64,000 bases of DNA from Deroplatys truncata. Taxonomy: Eukaryota; Arthropoda; Insecta; Mantodea; Mantidae. The stretch covers positions 93,079,795-93,143,794 of the forward strand of contig CM060977.1 in the NCBI GenBank assembly GCA_030765065.1, written 5' to 3'. The translations under genes and the position numbers were made by a program. The notes below the pieces were generated by a model. It searched no databases, was not told where the DNA came from, and saw only the letters and a list, made by a program, of their open reading frames with translations. Each line of letters begins with the position of its first letter. Positions within the stretch are counted from its first letter, which is position 1. Positions 40,246 to 53,429 of the stretch are shown one piece after another.

Positions 40246-41986
40246 TAGACTTCCGATATTTAGATCCTAAAAAATGTGATTTTAGGCGCCTTAAAAGGTC
40301 CTTAAAGGTAGGGGAAATAGGTCCTTAATAGGCACAATAAATAAACAAATTTTATGAATCATGCCATGCAAAACACAATGATTAATGTTTTATTTCAAAA
40401 CACACTTAAATGAAGTAGGATAGACAAGATAATATAGTAATTGAAAAATAATTGTATGAAAAATCTGTGTCACTGCCTGTTAATTAAAATATAAAGGATA
40501 GAATTATGTCTTACATGAATTTTAAAAATTAACGCATCATTGTTATTTTTTAAATGACAGATTCTTTACTTTCACTTTTGGCCGTAATAAACAACAAGAA
40601 GCATTTCCAGATGATGTGGGTAAGTTTTGTCGGACAGAATTACCTTAATTGCTGAAAAAGATCTCTCAACGTCTGTGGTGGTGACTGGAACATATTTGAA
40701 AAGAGAAACCATATGCGGATTAAATCCTGCAGGGAGATCTGCCTTACTCCGCTTAAAATATCTGATACTCCTTTCAGAACCTGATATCCAGCACCATTTG
40801 TAGTTTTTTGGGAACAATTTTTCCAACCTTACCAACAGCTTTGTTTAACTGACTTTCTGCTCTTGTAAATAATGTGATTGATTCAGTGGAACTGAGCTTT
40901 GATGATTCGAATTGTTCTATAGTATCTGCTAAAGGTATGAAATTAGCGCGAATATATGACAGATCCTGTCTCAAGTTTTTCTCTCGTAGGACATTCTGGG
41001 CAACCTTAATACACTGCAATTCTTCTTCCGAAAAAATATTCACAACCTTTTCAACACTGTCAATGTTCTCACTGTAATACTTCACAGCTTTCAGCCACGT
41101 ACCCCATCTTGTCAAAATAGGCATTGGTGGCAAAGACAGATTGGTACATCTTTCTTTGAAAGCTGCAATTTTAGAATTTGACTTTAAAAATACTTTTTTA
41201 TGGAGGATATTAAATCATTGATTTTGGGGAACGGGTATTGCCTTGATATGTTGTACTGTTAGACCCCAGTATTGGACTTAACCAAATGCATCAAATTTGA
41301 GATTATTTTTAAATAGAAGAAAAAGTCATACGGTACAATTAATCGCGGTAGTTAACATACATGGTTTCATGTGAATAATAAATATGACAGAAAATACAGT
41401 AAAAACCTTACCTCTTTATTGTAGACCTGACAGAAGATTACTTTCCCATTTCTTGTATAAGACTGGAAATCCGAAATGCATGTTCTTAATATTGCACTTT
41501 TGGTAGATTTGTTCTTAGGCATTTTGCAGAAATATTATGACACAACCAAAGACTTCAATATAAACATGAACCCACACTTTGCCTTATTTTCAAATAAATG
41601 TTTCTGAGAACCAGACGTGTTGTTATTGTATTCCATTGCCTTTAAGATTTCACTAATTGTTGCGCTAAGCCTTTTAAAAGACACCACGTCGCATTTTATC
41701 AAACAGAAATCAAATAAGCATCCAGTCAATGAAAGGTTTGTTGTTGATTAAATAATTATTTATTTATTACAACAGTGTAGTGAATAAATTCATTGGAATG
41801 TTAAAAAAAAAAGGCAGAAATAGGCACCAAAAAGCAGAAATAGGCATTAATGCTGAAAGGTGCCTATAGGCACTATAGAATTTGGTTAATACCTTTATAG
41901 ATCAATTATATGTGTAATTATCTATGTTAGGCTCAATAGGCCTTAAAGGAAAACAATAGGTAAAAAACAGAAATATCCGAAGTCTA
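40246..41986 (-). mobile_element. hAT element remnant with 8-bp target duplication
   Basis: The terminal repeats TAGACTTCCGATATTT and inverse AAATATCCGAAGTCTA are flanked by GTAATGAC at 40238-40245 and 41987-41994, an exact 8-bp duplication as expected for hAT. It is inserted into the LINE remnant. Confidence 0.92.
40572..41133 (-). pseudogene. hAT transposase C-terminal pseudogene
   Basis: Two overlapping minus-strand frames. 40774-41133 has RWGTWLKAVKYYSEN, and 40572-40835 has the hATC dimerisation signature FKYVPVTTTDVERSFSAIK and a LEMLLVVYYGQK end. A frameshift separates them. The N-terminal zinc finger and first catalytic part are missing. Confidence 0.85.
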
Positions 41987-42459
41987 GTAATGACCTTTTA
42001 TTTATTGTTGGCTCAGTATACGTAGCATGAACCGTCCTTTATTGTTTCCCTGAGATGTAGTCTATGAGGGATTTCCACTCTAATTTAGATTCAAGATAAA
42101 TGCCTAAGAATTAGACTGTTGAAAGATTAGAGTCAGCAGAACTGAGATCCACAGTCTTATCTTGATTAAGTATTAATCTGTTAGTCACACCAGGGATTTA
42201 CTCTTAAAGTTATATATTTAGTTTACTTGTGAGAGTGTCATTGTTATTATAATATATATTTAATGCTAGAGCATCAGCAAATAAACACGTTTTTAGGCAT
42301 TCATCTTGTATAGCTTGAGGAAGATAATTGATATACACCACAAAGAAAACTGAGGTACTGACACCATGCTTTATCTTTTTAAAACTATAGTTTTCCACTA
42401 AAAGTAGATTCCACTAATTCATATCAATCAAAGTAAACTTTCTTTACACGTTTATTTTT

Positions 42460-43395
42460 AGATATGAGGACAGAGTAGGCTAAAATAATAGTCAGATTTT
42501 TAAGAAGCGGATCGCTAAGTGATGATTATTGTCAGATAGATATAAATAATTAAAAACAGAAATGATAGTAAGAGAAATAATTGAAATAAATAATTTCAGT
42601 GTATTAAATTAGTATATAATGTAAGAAGCTTGAGTTGAAAGGATTTCTCAGGAGAAAAAGGTAATTAGCAATCAAAGTCATTAGTAACAGCCGAGGAGCG
42701 AACACGTTGGTATAAAGATTCCTGGAATGTAGTTAAGGTTATAAGTTCAGTACGTTTGCAGAGTCACATAGACAGAAACTCGCAAAAGAGAAAGTGAAAG
42801 AAATTCTTAGATTCGGGGAGGGCTTAGTAACAGAGCAAGAGGATTCTGAAGATTGGTTCGCGCGAGAAGTAATGTTGGTGGTATAGTTTTAAAGTAGGCG
42901 GAGCTTAAATAATAAAAGAGCGTGTCTTGACGTCCGTTTTTCCTTGGTGTACAGCCTTATGGGCTTGCAGTCTCTTAGGGTGATCGGCAGTTCGCAGATG
43001 GGTTATCAGTTAGGTAGCGGTAGCCCGAGGGGTTTCGCTAGTGAGCATTTTAATGGCTCGCAGCAAATTAGAGTTTTAATTTCTTTTATTGCGGAAACAG
43101 GTGTTTCAAACCTTGAAACTGATACTGAAAAAGTTGGCAGGGTAATAATTCAATTTTTAATAGCTTCAAGTGCTAAGATTCAAAATCAGTTTTATTCTTC
43201 TCGTCAAATGATCGACAAGTCGCTTCTGCAGCTGGAGTATTAGATCACATCAAAATTTTCAGTCAATTTAAACTGCTGTTATCCTTTAAAAATACGCCCA
43301 CGCAGAAGATCTCTTAGCAAAACACTGGCAGCAGAATCAACAGCAGTTATTGAAGCAAAGGGTAAGGCTTCAAAAAGCGACGACCATTGCCCGGC
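42460..43395 (+). repeat. Family C dispersed repeat, copy 1
   Basis: Shares ordered blocks with 58545-59425: AAAGTCATTAGTAACA, AACACGTTGGTATAAAGATT, TCAGTACGTTT, CAAAAGAGAAAG, and CAGCAGAATCAACAGCAG / GCTTCAAAAAG near the end. Not coding in any consistent frame. Its class is unknown; a TATA-like stretch in the middle could fit an LTR. Confidence 0.6.
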
Positions 43396-43431
43396 TTCAG
43401 CTTTGAAATTCCATTTTCTTTGCATGACTAT

Positions 43432-44313
43432 GAGAAGTCCAATATGTTACATTCACATTACTTCCTCTACCCTCTATTGCTTATTAGTGGGTATACAAAT
43501 TATTACGAAAGTTTATTTTCCAATATACTTAATTTTAAACAAGATAAACCTTTCTGGAAATAGCTACATTACACATTCCGTTATAGACACGAAGATAATA
43601 GCGATAATGAAATGTTTAAAAACTGAAGGTTATATGCTGGACATAAAATTCCGTAACCATTCCATCAAATTGCCAGAAACAACTGAAAATCGACAGGACT
43701 TTAAAAGAATGACATGTATTGATAAATTCGAACCATTAATAACGGATATCTCGGAAAAGGCTAATGGTGCAGAAACAGTTGCTCAAAGTAAATTGTGCAC
43801 TTTAAAGAGATCTCGCAGTAAGCTTTCATCTATAGCCTAACGTTTACCAGTTATATAAGATTATACAAGTTTCCTTCCGAATGAGAACTTCACGTGATAT
43901 TCTCAGAAAATTGAGGTTATACATTTTGTCAGTTAAATATCTTTAATATATGGTATTTTAATCAAAATCGTTATGGCCGTTTTGTAGAAAATAAAAAACC
44001 TCGAAAACTGTTGTGTGTGTTGGGTAGTTGGAGTGGGGGGGGGACGGATTTTCTTGAAAATCTTGGTGTCGCTCTTTAGACATTACTGAACTTAAATACC
44101 AAGTTTGATATTTATCCGACTTTTCATTTTTGACTTGTGCTTTTTGCGAGCGCGCGCAAACACACACACGCTGACCTCTTCTATAAACGCTGATTTTGGA
44201 TTCAGAGGGTCCCAAAACTCCGTATTTCGGGTGAAATCTCGGTATCGAATTTTTTACTCGAATGCAATAGGTACCTTGCCTGCCTACGATGTACGTGGTA
44301 GAGAAAACAAAAA
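43432..44313 (+). repeat. Family A repeat, near full-length plus copy
   Basis: About 880 bp from CATTACTTCCTCTACCCTC to ATGTACGTGGTAGAGAAAAC. All landmarks are in order, including an inner CGCGCGCAAACACACACAC tract. Long in-frame stretches (43403-43840) are coincidental. Confidence 0.75.
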
Positions 44314-44334
44314 CGAGTAGCGACTTACCACACG

Positions 44335-44915
44335 AAAAAAGTGTAAGTATTTGGAAATCCAACCTAATGACAAAGAATATCTCGGATATGGTTAATGCTA
44401 CAATACCTTTTATTTAACATAAATTGTATGTTTTTACAAAATCTACGTGTTTTTGTGCATTAATTTGTTATCTGTGTGTTAAGGTTCACCCATTATACAA
44501 AACTGTATAAACTTCTCCTAAAATAAAGTGGACTTTCTAGGTTATTTCAAGAAAATCGAAGATAAACGTTTTGTCACGTAAATGTCTTCAGTATGTAGTA
44601 TTTGAACCAAAATACTTTGAGCCGTTTTTGAGAAAATCAAAACTAAACAAAAATTTTCCATATTAAGCGCACACTAGGCGTGGGGGAATATTCTTTAAAA
44701 ACCTTGTGCCACATCTTTGGAAGAAACTGAACTGAAATACCAAGTTTAGTTTCTATCACACTTTTCATTTTTGAGTTATGCTATCTTGCGCGCTCTCGCT
44801 AGACTCACAGAACATTTTCTAAAAGTACCTTTTTTATTCAAGGGAACTCAAAATGTGTGTTTTTGATAAGAGCTCGATGTGGAATTTTACACAATACTTC
44901 CGCTGTCCTACTATA
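44335..44915 (+). repeat. Family A repeat, second plus copy in tandem
   Basis: Begins in the middle of the family (AAGTGTAAGTATTTGGAAAT, ATCTCGGATATGGTTAATGC) and ends near AATACTTCCGCTGTCCTACT. Divergent from its left neighbour, so not a recent duplication. Confidence 0.65.
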
Positions 44916-45375
44916 GCTACCATGTGAAATGGCTCCACGGTAACGTGTGAGGCTCGCGTTCTGGAGCTCACTGTTCGATTCCCCGTAGATGCCCAGACTA
45001 ACCATGGACTTTTCGTGGTTTTTCCTGGTGGACAAAGGCGAATACTGGTGTAGTGTATTCTACCTCGGATACTCTCTCTCCTCCATTCCGTCACATTTCA
45101 TTTCCCTTTCATGTTTCTGGTTGACTCCGAGGCTGTGCTTCGGTCGGTGTCGGGCAGATGGCGCAGAGGCTTGCGCTTTTAAAATGTTTCCCTGGTCCCA
45201 CTGGAAGGAAGTCTCCGAAAGGTCCCATGGTCGGGTGATCAAGCCTGGAACTGTTAGGTAACTCTGCGCGTCTCTGTCCACTAGCGTCAGCTTCGCTCTG
45301 TAACCCGTGTGAGGATAATACACACATCTCTGAGCAGTTTGCTGTAATATAACCAGAAAGGATGGAAGTTAACAA
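44915..45375 (+). repeat. SINE S2 long form, plus copy
   Basis: tRNA-like head with TGTTCGATTCCCCGTAG at about 44970. The body carries GACTTTTCGTGGTTTTTCC, GGTTGACTCCGAGGCTGTG and GGTGATCAAGCCTGGAA. Collinear with 6275-6712 in reverse. Confidence 0.55.
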
Positions 45376-46060
45376 TGAGCGATGTTTCAGACTTCATTAG
45401 TAGAAGCATAGGAGACAAAATGCTGGTCATCACACAACAGTGCTCTCATTGTGTTGTATGATGTAAAATGTGTCGTATAACACGTGTGGTTTCTCGGTCT
45501 CCCAAAAGCAGTTATGCTTGTTGACTCGGCCACTCAAATAAACTGTGACTTTGTCCACAAGTTCATCCATCGATTGCCCGCTTCCTGCCTCTCACACATC
45601 ATGACAGCAAACTAGAAATGAGCTTCTTAAGTACGCTGTGTCAGAACATGCTTTCGCTGAATGTGGATGGAAATATCTGAGGGTACTGTCTAACAGTCCT
45701 CTTAGCACGTTGCTTATGGCGTTTTCTGCTCTGCTGATAAGTGGTGGAGTCTATGGACTTCCACCATTTTGTCTCCTATGCAGGATACTGCTGCCATGCC
45801 ACGTGGATGAGGTTTGAAACATCACTCATTGCAAACTTCCACCCTTTCCACTTATTCTACAGCAAACTTCTCAGAGATGTGTACTGTAATCTCTTATATC
45901 TAATGTCTTATTTTTTTTTGACATCTCAGACGGATCAGCCTGTACAATTAATAAAGTATAGAGTGGACGAGAAGCCCCGTACCCCTTAGTATCGAATGCT
46001 AATTGATTAATTGTGCTTAAGATCAAGATCAAGTGCTTAAGAGTGCAATATATCTATGTT
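45376..46060. other. Unassigned flanking DNA
   Basis: No gene or shared repeat recognised. Confidence 0.4.
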
Positions 46061-47000
46061 CCATCATGGTATAAACACAGCTCCATACTCCTCCTTGTTC
46101 TTCTTGACATATTCTTGAGCATGTCCGGTGTTTAGTGAGAAATGCATCCCCAACAGCATTGCGCATTCATTTCTAGCATAACGACGTGCAGATACATACG
46201 CCTTAATGACTCACCATAACGAGTTGTCAGGTGTGGTGAGGTCAGGACTTCTTGGTAGCCATTTCAAGGGAGCTGGTATTGCTGATGAACCAGGACCTAT
46301 CCACCATCGTGGGAGGCGTTCATTTAGGAACTCGCACATTGCAAGACTATAATGGGGAGGTGCAACCATATGCGTTCTCTGAAGCCCCTTTCCTCAAGCT
46401 GGGGTATTAATCATGTTTATAACATGTGTAAATAATTTCAGAGTCTCTTTAAAAATGTAAGGTACAAAGATGTTGCGATGTCATCACTGGCCATATCATT
46501 ACGTGGGCGGGTTCCTTTCTAACTCTATTGTGTAATGGGGATTCTCTTTGGCTCTAAAGAAAATATTTCTAGCACATGAGCTCCAATACATAGCACATTC
46601 ATCTGAAAATATAACCTTAACACGGCTCATTGTATTTGGAAATTGAGTTAATAGGCGCGGCATGCTAAAACGCGCTCATTCCGATAACTCGTTTACGAAC
46701 GTCGTCGAAAAGATCTGAGCTTAAGGTGTTTTTTCATGTGGTCTCGCATTGTTGTCTTCCATAGGAGATCGTTCAATCGAAGCGGAGACTCCGGCACAGG
46801 TTTCTCCCTTTTCGCGTGGAGCTTTATTAAATATTTCCTGGAATGCTCCCATAATCCGTCTCATTGTCTGCCCTGCGTGTTGTCGCTGGTGAACCCACAC
46901 ACTTGTCACTAAACGCTTCTCAATAGTGTAACTGTGACCGCTCATACCTGCCATGACTACAAATTAAAACTCGACTGCGAAAACATGTAAGCATGAATTC
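46060..47000 (-). pseudogene. Tc1/IS630-type transposase remnant
   Basis: Read on the minus strand, about 46500-46625 gives KVIFSDECAMYW, RNIFFRAKENPHY and LERNPP, a segment around the second catalytic residue of Tc1/IS630-type transposases. The frame at 46721-46954 (SYTIEKRLVTSVWVHQRQ, then RRIMGAFQEIF) looks like the N-terminal HTH. Stops break it. Terminal repeats were not found. Confidence 0.65.
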
Positions 47001-48835
47001 CAACAATGAAATAAAGCAATGATACAACTGATAAGAAGTAACATAGCTATATAACATAACATCATTTAATATTCACAGGGGTATGGGTTACGGGGACTTC
47101 AGCCCAACTTGTATATATAATATAAATTAATATTCTAATCTGTGCGTCAGTTGGTGACTAAATGGTCCGTGTGCAAAGTTTGAACACTTGTGAAAATAAA
47201 AACAGGCGCCAACGTGATTCATACAATTTAAGGAACATTTCCAATACCTGTAACAGGTGCGTTTTTGCGGAGGAATTGTCGATTGTGAATAGAACCTAAC
47301 AACCCGAATATCACCAGACTCTGGTGACTCACCCATAATGAAGGAAAAATGTGAAAGTTGAAGTAGGTGTTATATTCTAGTAATTGTATTATATTTCAAC
47401 TGTTGGGGAGCCGAACTTGTAGTAGTTGCAACCGCACGTATAGTAAACATTTTCCGGTAGCCTTCGCCCCAAATGTATTTTCAGGTGGCCTTTGACCCCA
47501 AGTTTAAAAAATATGATCACTGTTTCTTTAAATATTATATATTTATGTTTGACTCGACTGTGTCAGTATTTGTTAGAGACACGTTTCTCTTGGCAGGGTT
47601 GTGATATGTAGGCTTACACAGATTATAACTTTTACTTCACTCCTTTTATTAATACTTGATACGCTTTAAATAACACTTCACTGATATAAAGAGAGGGCTG
47701 TGAGATGTTTTTATTAAATACTTGCACTTTTAACACGTAAACTATTTTGTTTCACTCAAAATACGTATAAAATTTCTCGAGGATGCATCACGCATCCGGT
47801 TATAATCACTGTTTGCATTGATTGGCTCCAATAGAACTTTAACTTTAAAGCTTTTTCTGGTTGTTGATTTGCTATTTTTATAAACTGTCACTAAAATTAC
47901 ATTATTGTTACTCCAAGAATAACAAGTAGTACTGTTAAACCTTCTTACTCATTATTGACTCAAGATTACCTCATTGTTAGCAACTTTTAACTTGCTATTC
48001 TCACAGCTCCTACATTATTAAATTACGTAATATATTCGCATAACATTATTGCACATGGATACAATAATATAAGCATATGCAATGACGGTTACATACATTT
48101 TACAAATTATTACATACACATATTGCTTAAAGGGGGCTGTTATTGAATTTATATATTATACAATTAGACTGAAATTATTTAAGTGTTAAAAATACTGGCT
48201 CAAAGTTTCATTTTAGTAACCTCTCGTATGTTGTAACCTCTATAAAACTTTACTGCATGTTGAAAATCAAATATTCACTTACGCAGGCAAAAGATGTACC
48301 TCTGACGTTACGCATGATTGAGACTACAAGGTTAGCTTTCATTTCCGGTATGTATGACTCTACTAGCGGATGATTTTACTGCAGCAGGCCGTGTTCCGAG
48401 TTTTATTCGGCGCAGTGTTCGGGCAGCCGCACCTAGTTTGCTCATACACCTTTTCCTTTTTTATGCTTGTGTTTAATTCGGATAGTATTGGTTAATTTTT
48501 GCAGTCTCCCAAACCTGTGCGTTTTATAAACCTTTTATCCTTCGTAATCTGTTGACACCGGTTGATTTTATTGTTTTATGTTCATGGTATTAATGCTGTA
48601 TTTTTGGTTCCTTTTTCAGATTTTGCTTTCATTCTCGTAACGCAACTTTTTCACACTGTGCAAGGGTGTAAATAACGGTTGCAACTGTGAGCATTACTCT
48701 GTTACTACTGCTTTGCAGGCAAAAAAAAAAAAAAACATAATGTAATCGGATATCAGAGTGGAAGATAACCTGTTAAAGGTAGAGGTGTCGATGAACGGAG
48801 ACATTTCACCGCAAATAAGCCACAATGACTTGCTT
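47000..48835. other. Unassigned flanking DNA
   Basis: No gene or shared repeat recognised. A 15-base poly-A run is at 48721-48735. Confidence 0.35.
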
Positions 48836-48837
48836 CT

Positions 48838-49300
48838 ACGGTGACTCCTGGGAGGTAGCGATGAGGGATAGACCCAAAACGCTACCAGATCCGGATGACG
48901 GCGAGCGCAAGCGTGGACGGATTCCTAACGTTTCCAGATCGAATGCAACCAACAACTCCCGGCTCCAACCACAAACCACCGAACCCACTGGGGCGGGGCC
49001 TGCTTGGCGATGAGACCAAACTAAGCAGTCCCGCAACGACGTCAGGGAGGAATCCTCTACAGAGCACACACACCGCCCAACACCTTCGCTTGGTCCTACA
49101 GCCCTGAAACAGATGAAAACGAACATGGTGTGTACAGGAAATGAGGACCAGGAGAGCAATGCTAGAGATGAATCATCCCAGTATTCGCCTGCCGATTGGG
49201 GAAACCACGAAAAGCCCATGGGCCAGAGTAGGCGGTCGCCGAGGATGAAACCCGAAACCCGGTGCAAGTCGCACACGCTATCGCAGCGCCATCTCGCTTA
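48838..49300 (-). repeat. SINE-like repeat S2, minus copy
   Basis: Parallels 5760-6215 block by block: CCAGATCCGGATG.CG, CCTACAGCCCTGAAACAGATG, GGAAATGAGGACCAGGAGAG, CCCAGTATTCGCCTG, GGGAAACCACGAAAAGCCC. Confidence 0.6.
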
Positions 49301-49999
49301 GAAGACAAGCTGGTAAGATTTGCACCCAAGTGTTTTATGTAAGGTAACTTTCACTATAATGAAATCTGTGTAGTGGTTTTTATGTTGGATTGTAGTAATT
49401 TTTTGTGGCCAACTTCTTATCCAGTGTTACTGAAACCTCTAGAAACATAGATTGCTGTCTTCCTATGTACACTCACGTACATAAAAGGTGACCCACAATG
49501 GAACAGAGCTGATTATGTTGCCAATGATAAATGAAGCCCCACAGAAGCAGTACGAGCTGCTCTGTTCTTCCAGCATAATATCTACTCACTGGATTGACAG
49601 GGTACTTTCACCCCTCCAAAATATGGCAGAACTGCCAAGGAGTAACATTACACGTCGCATGTTCTCACTAAGATAATGTTTCTTTAATGTAGGCGCAATA
49701 TAATTTAGAAAAAACCCGAATAAACCTTGTGTCTCCATTTTCAGGGCTCGGATGAAAGGTCTCATATAAATGTCATATCGGTTGTTCAGTTTAACGACAC
49801 ATACAAAGAATTCTTCACCCCTTCCTCTAGAAGGCCGAATGATTTTTTTATTATTCTTGTATACCGGTCGTGGCGAAGCTCTTTCATAGAGGCGGTATTC
49901 GAACCACCCCTTCGTTTCACAACGATTATAACAGCACGTCTCTTAATGCATATGCTGAACAAAACTGAAAAATTGCAGTGAAGCCAAGGCCACCAAGCA
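49301..49999. other. Unassigned flanking DNA
   Basis: No confident feature. It could be degraded upstream sequence of the LINE fragment that begins near 50000. Confidence 0.3.
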
Positions 50000-50425
50000 G
50001 TGAGGATGATCTATAAAGGCGCAATTGCACCAGGTTTAACTTGTGGATCACTAATTTGGAAACAAGCTATAAAGAACCAGGAAAACATTAACAAGTTTCA
50101 GAGAGTTGAAAGGCTTGTGCACAGCAAAACAGGAATCTCATATAAAACAGTCTCATTTGAAGCTTTATATGGAATTGCTGGCTTTAAACCTATAAACATA
50201 GAAATTATTGAAGTAGCAAAAAAATACAGGAAAACGCACAATTTCACAGATTACGATGAACTACTGGACATAGAGAAATGGACCCACACAGCTAACAAAG
50301 TAAGCCGAGAACAGGTAAACGAAGACAATATATATCCCACAGAAATGTATACTGAGGGAATCAGAATAGAAGACAAGGTTGGGGCAACAGCTGTCTTTTT
50401 CAAGCAAGGAGTTTTAATAAGCTAA
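50000..50425 (+). pseudogene. LINE fragment: end of reverse transcriptase and start of RNase H
   Basis: 141 codons, open to its end. MIYKGAIAPGLTCGSLIWKQA and ERLVHSKTGISYKTVSFEAL fit the C-terminal domain after LINE RT, where the consensus has an AYRT.S..AL motif. IYPTEMYTEGIRIEDKVGA fits the first RNase H motif (YTDGS in intact enzymes, here altered). This points to an I/R1-type LINE. Truncated at both ends. Confidence 0.75.
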
Positions 50426-50429
50426 ATAA

Positions 50430-52320
50430 AAGCCAAACCACATTATGACTTTTTAAATAATCAGGGTGAACAAATTGCATTTCGCAACAGCGATTGGAAA
50501 CACTAAAAAATTAGACGTACATCCAATTTAACTCGGTATTTGTGAACAACAGCTCCACACATACCACTTCAGAAAGTAAAGGGAATGGGGCCGAATGACT
50601 TTGCACCTCGTATTCATTTTGTCCAGTGGTTTCTGCAAAGAAGGATTGCAGAGCCTATATTTCCGGCACACGTCTTGTTTACCGATGAGGGTGCTTCACA
50701 CGAGACAGATACTTCACAGCTAGAACGAGCTAGAACAGCCAAGTGTGGGATGTTGAGGAGCCTCATGCAGTGTTCGTTAGACATCACCAACAAAAGTATT
50801 CGCAAGCATCTGTGCTAGAATAGTTGATCATCTGCTGGGACTTTTCGCTTTGCCACCCCGTTTGAGTTAAATCGGACTGTGCGTCTCACACCTACCAAAC
50901 CTAACCAGATTTAAGGTACAAGAAAGAGGTGATGTCACTTGATTTAGCGGTTGTAAATAGAGTCAAAGTGGTTTGGCTGTGCCTCTCAAACCTATCCTAC
51001 CGATACGCTTCAACTCTGTAACGATGCGTCGGAGGATTGTGGTTGCTTCAAAAAAGTTTCCCTCTGCGAGACCCATATGGAGAAGAGGTATTCGAAGACC
51101 GATGAGAAGATGAAAAGGGACTGGAACAGGGGATATCTTCTAATCTATGAAGAGATGATGATTAGTGATTTCTGTAAGGACTTGCTTCCCTGCCTATCCA
51201 AAAATAACCTTTAGTTTCTGTAAAACACTATGTAGCGAGCTCAAACCCCAAAGCAATTATTTGTGTTCCGCGAAAGCTTATGGGAGCATAAAAACCTTCC
51301 GGGAATAAAACAGTAATTTTGAAACTGCTGCTCGACTTACCCCCCCCTCCACAGCACCCTAAAAATATTTTTTTCATTATTACTTTCGCTTATACGTTTC
51401 ATTGCCACATAAAATATTCACAACAAACCAGCGCGGTTTTGGGTTAAATTTGTGCATAACGTAAAGAGTTTATACCGAATGAAGGTAAATGTATTGCTTG
51501 AAATGAAATTGGAGCCATTTCGAGTCATTCACCTATATTAAAGTTAATTATGGATTTCCAAATTATTAACGTTCAATTTTGAGTTTTGGGATGGAGGCTA
51601 AACGTAAGCGGTATTAGCCGAGAATCAACCCCTTCCCTACCTCTGGTTTGCGATTATCCGTATTACTGTAATTTGCCGGTTGTGGGCCGAAATGTGCTTT
51701 ATGAGGGTGGTCGGCTAGCATTCATTAAAACTGCACGTTAATAACCCTGGAATTACCTCTGCTTGACACTGATACGGCGATTACCTGCACTACTTTACTA
51801 CAGCACGTTACTGCAAGGTCGCCGGATTAAGACCGTCTTGATCTCATTGCTCGGATAGACATTCCTTTAATACCTTTCTGTCATGAAACAACGTAGTGGG
51901 GTTCAGCTAAAGGTCACAAGGGCACGTGCCTTAGCTTTAATTTTGAACCATAAGTGGCTTAATAGTATATTATGCAACAAGACTACAATGGTAGTAATTA
52001 AGACACGAGTATGTTTATGAAACGTGCAGTGTTTTAATTACCATTATAATCAAGTTGCACACGGCTGTCTGTGGTCGACAACACCATAATTTCAAAAGTT
52101 TGAATTTTTACTAAACGGTCTGACCTAGCTAACTGTGTGTAATTAAATAGTGACCTCATGGCAACATAACGGCAAGACCTCGAGCGTGTTTACGAATACT
52201 GCAACATATGGCAGTACTTTTGACTCCCAACCGTGGAAGTAACGTATATTGAGTAATATTGAAACAAAGGAAATGAACTCATTTTATTTTAAAATTACAA
52301 TAAACAGAATTTATTTATTT
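50430..52320. other. Unassigned flanking DNA
   Basis: About 1.9 kb with no gene or shared repeat recognised. The open frame at 50585-50818 contains FLQRRIAEP and LFTDEGAS, which hints at a degraded Tc1-like transposase (FTDE motif); I do not rely on it. Confidence 0.35.
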
Positions 52321-52324
52321 AATT

Positions 52325-53198
52325 TGTCGCAGTAACCTGCCGTGTTATCTTTTTTTCTAAGCGCCTGTTATTGTTTTACTATTTTGAATTTTGCGTTCTT
52401 TGTCCTCCGGTTAGCTATTATTACTCGGTCGAGCAAATATCTCTTGAGTAGGGTGTGTAAACGGAAAGGAGTTGTTACTAAAAGATAACACTGATAAAAG
52501 AATTTGTTTTTACACTTTTATAGCCGTCACACTTAATTAATTTCACATTTAATCTTGATACACGCCTGACTGAAACTGTTATATTTTCGAATGTAACTAC
52601 AATCACTTATTTGCCGCGCACTATTAATTCGCTTACTTCACATTTTTGTAACTAATTTTACGACGCGAGAGATTCTGTAGAATTGCGTAATGTGTACTTC
52701 GTGAATGCTTCCTTAGAACTGCCTGACGTGTAACTCGCGGGAGAGATTTCTTAGAACTGCGCAACGTTTACCTTGTGAATGATTCTGTAGAACTGCGCGA
52801 TACTTGCCTCTGGCTCAAGAATTTATACTCCCTCACCCCGATATGCCTAAACATTATAATCGAGCTGCTATTGGTTACTAAAGCGCGCCAACATTAGCGT
52901 CTGTTTTATAAGCCAATCAAAATTACAAACACATATGCTCTAGGGAAGATATTCCCTCCATTTCTAAAGAAAAGCACGCTACCCTGACGTCATTTGTTTG
53001 TTTCTTCTAATTGATAAACAACTCACCCCATCGCTTCATTGTTACCCGCTCCTATTGTCAGTTTCAGTGAGGCCGTGTAAATTTATTTCCTAACAATGCT
53101 TATAGCTAACAAACATCTAAAACCATTGTCATACAATAATGTTAATTTACGCTACAATCACTCTAGCATTCAGTGTTGTGATATAAAATACTGCCTCA
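52325..53198 (-). mobile_element. Solo LTR, copy 2 (inverse of 34079-34980)
   Basis: 874 bp, reverse reading TGAGGCAGTATTTT to CTGCGACA, flanked by AATT on both sides (52321-52324, 53199-53202). The same diverged 38-bp repeats with GCAGTTCTA lie at about 52670-52805. Different target sequences at the two copies show independent insertions. Confidence 0.8.
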
Positions 53199-53429
53199 AA
53201 TTTTAAATACACACATTTCACTGTTTATGTGGGGAATAGATGCTTGTGGACTACTGCTTTAAAGGTGTTAAAAGGTGTGGACTGGGCGCGCCGCCGAGTA
53301 AGATCATAATGAGTCGCTGAAGTATTATAGAAGCGTTACAGTTCAGTTACGTCACATGTAATCAGCGTGTGATAGCGTGCTCGATCAAAAAAGAATTTCT
53401 GCATACATGACCTCAAAAATGTTTTGCAT

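Larger units (their letters stand above)
39650..42420 (-). pseudogene. LINE (jockey/CR1-like) reverse-transcriptase remnant, interrupted by hAT
   Basis: Minus strand. Around 42210-42398 an RT segment reads FVVYINYLPQAI and LFADALAL, equivalent to the FVVYINDLP..LFADD motif with the second catalytic Asp lost. Continuing after the hAT insert, about 40030-40200 reads YGVLLWGNLTHAIKLF..QKGAIRIL and HCKPHFIELGILTLP, the typical C-terminal part of LINE ORF2. The copy is 5'-truncated and full of stops. Confidence 0.75.

Noticed and set aside
43403..43840. 145-codon open frame
   Set aside because: Lies entirely within a family A repeat; other copies have no matching frame.
45741..45989. Candidate host gene
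   Set aside because: Short, no domain, no splice-supported context.
50585..50818. Possible Tc1-like transposase fragment (FTDE motif)
   Set aside because: Only one short motif and no flanking conserved segments or terminal repeats.
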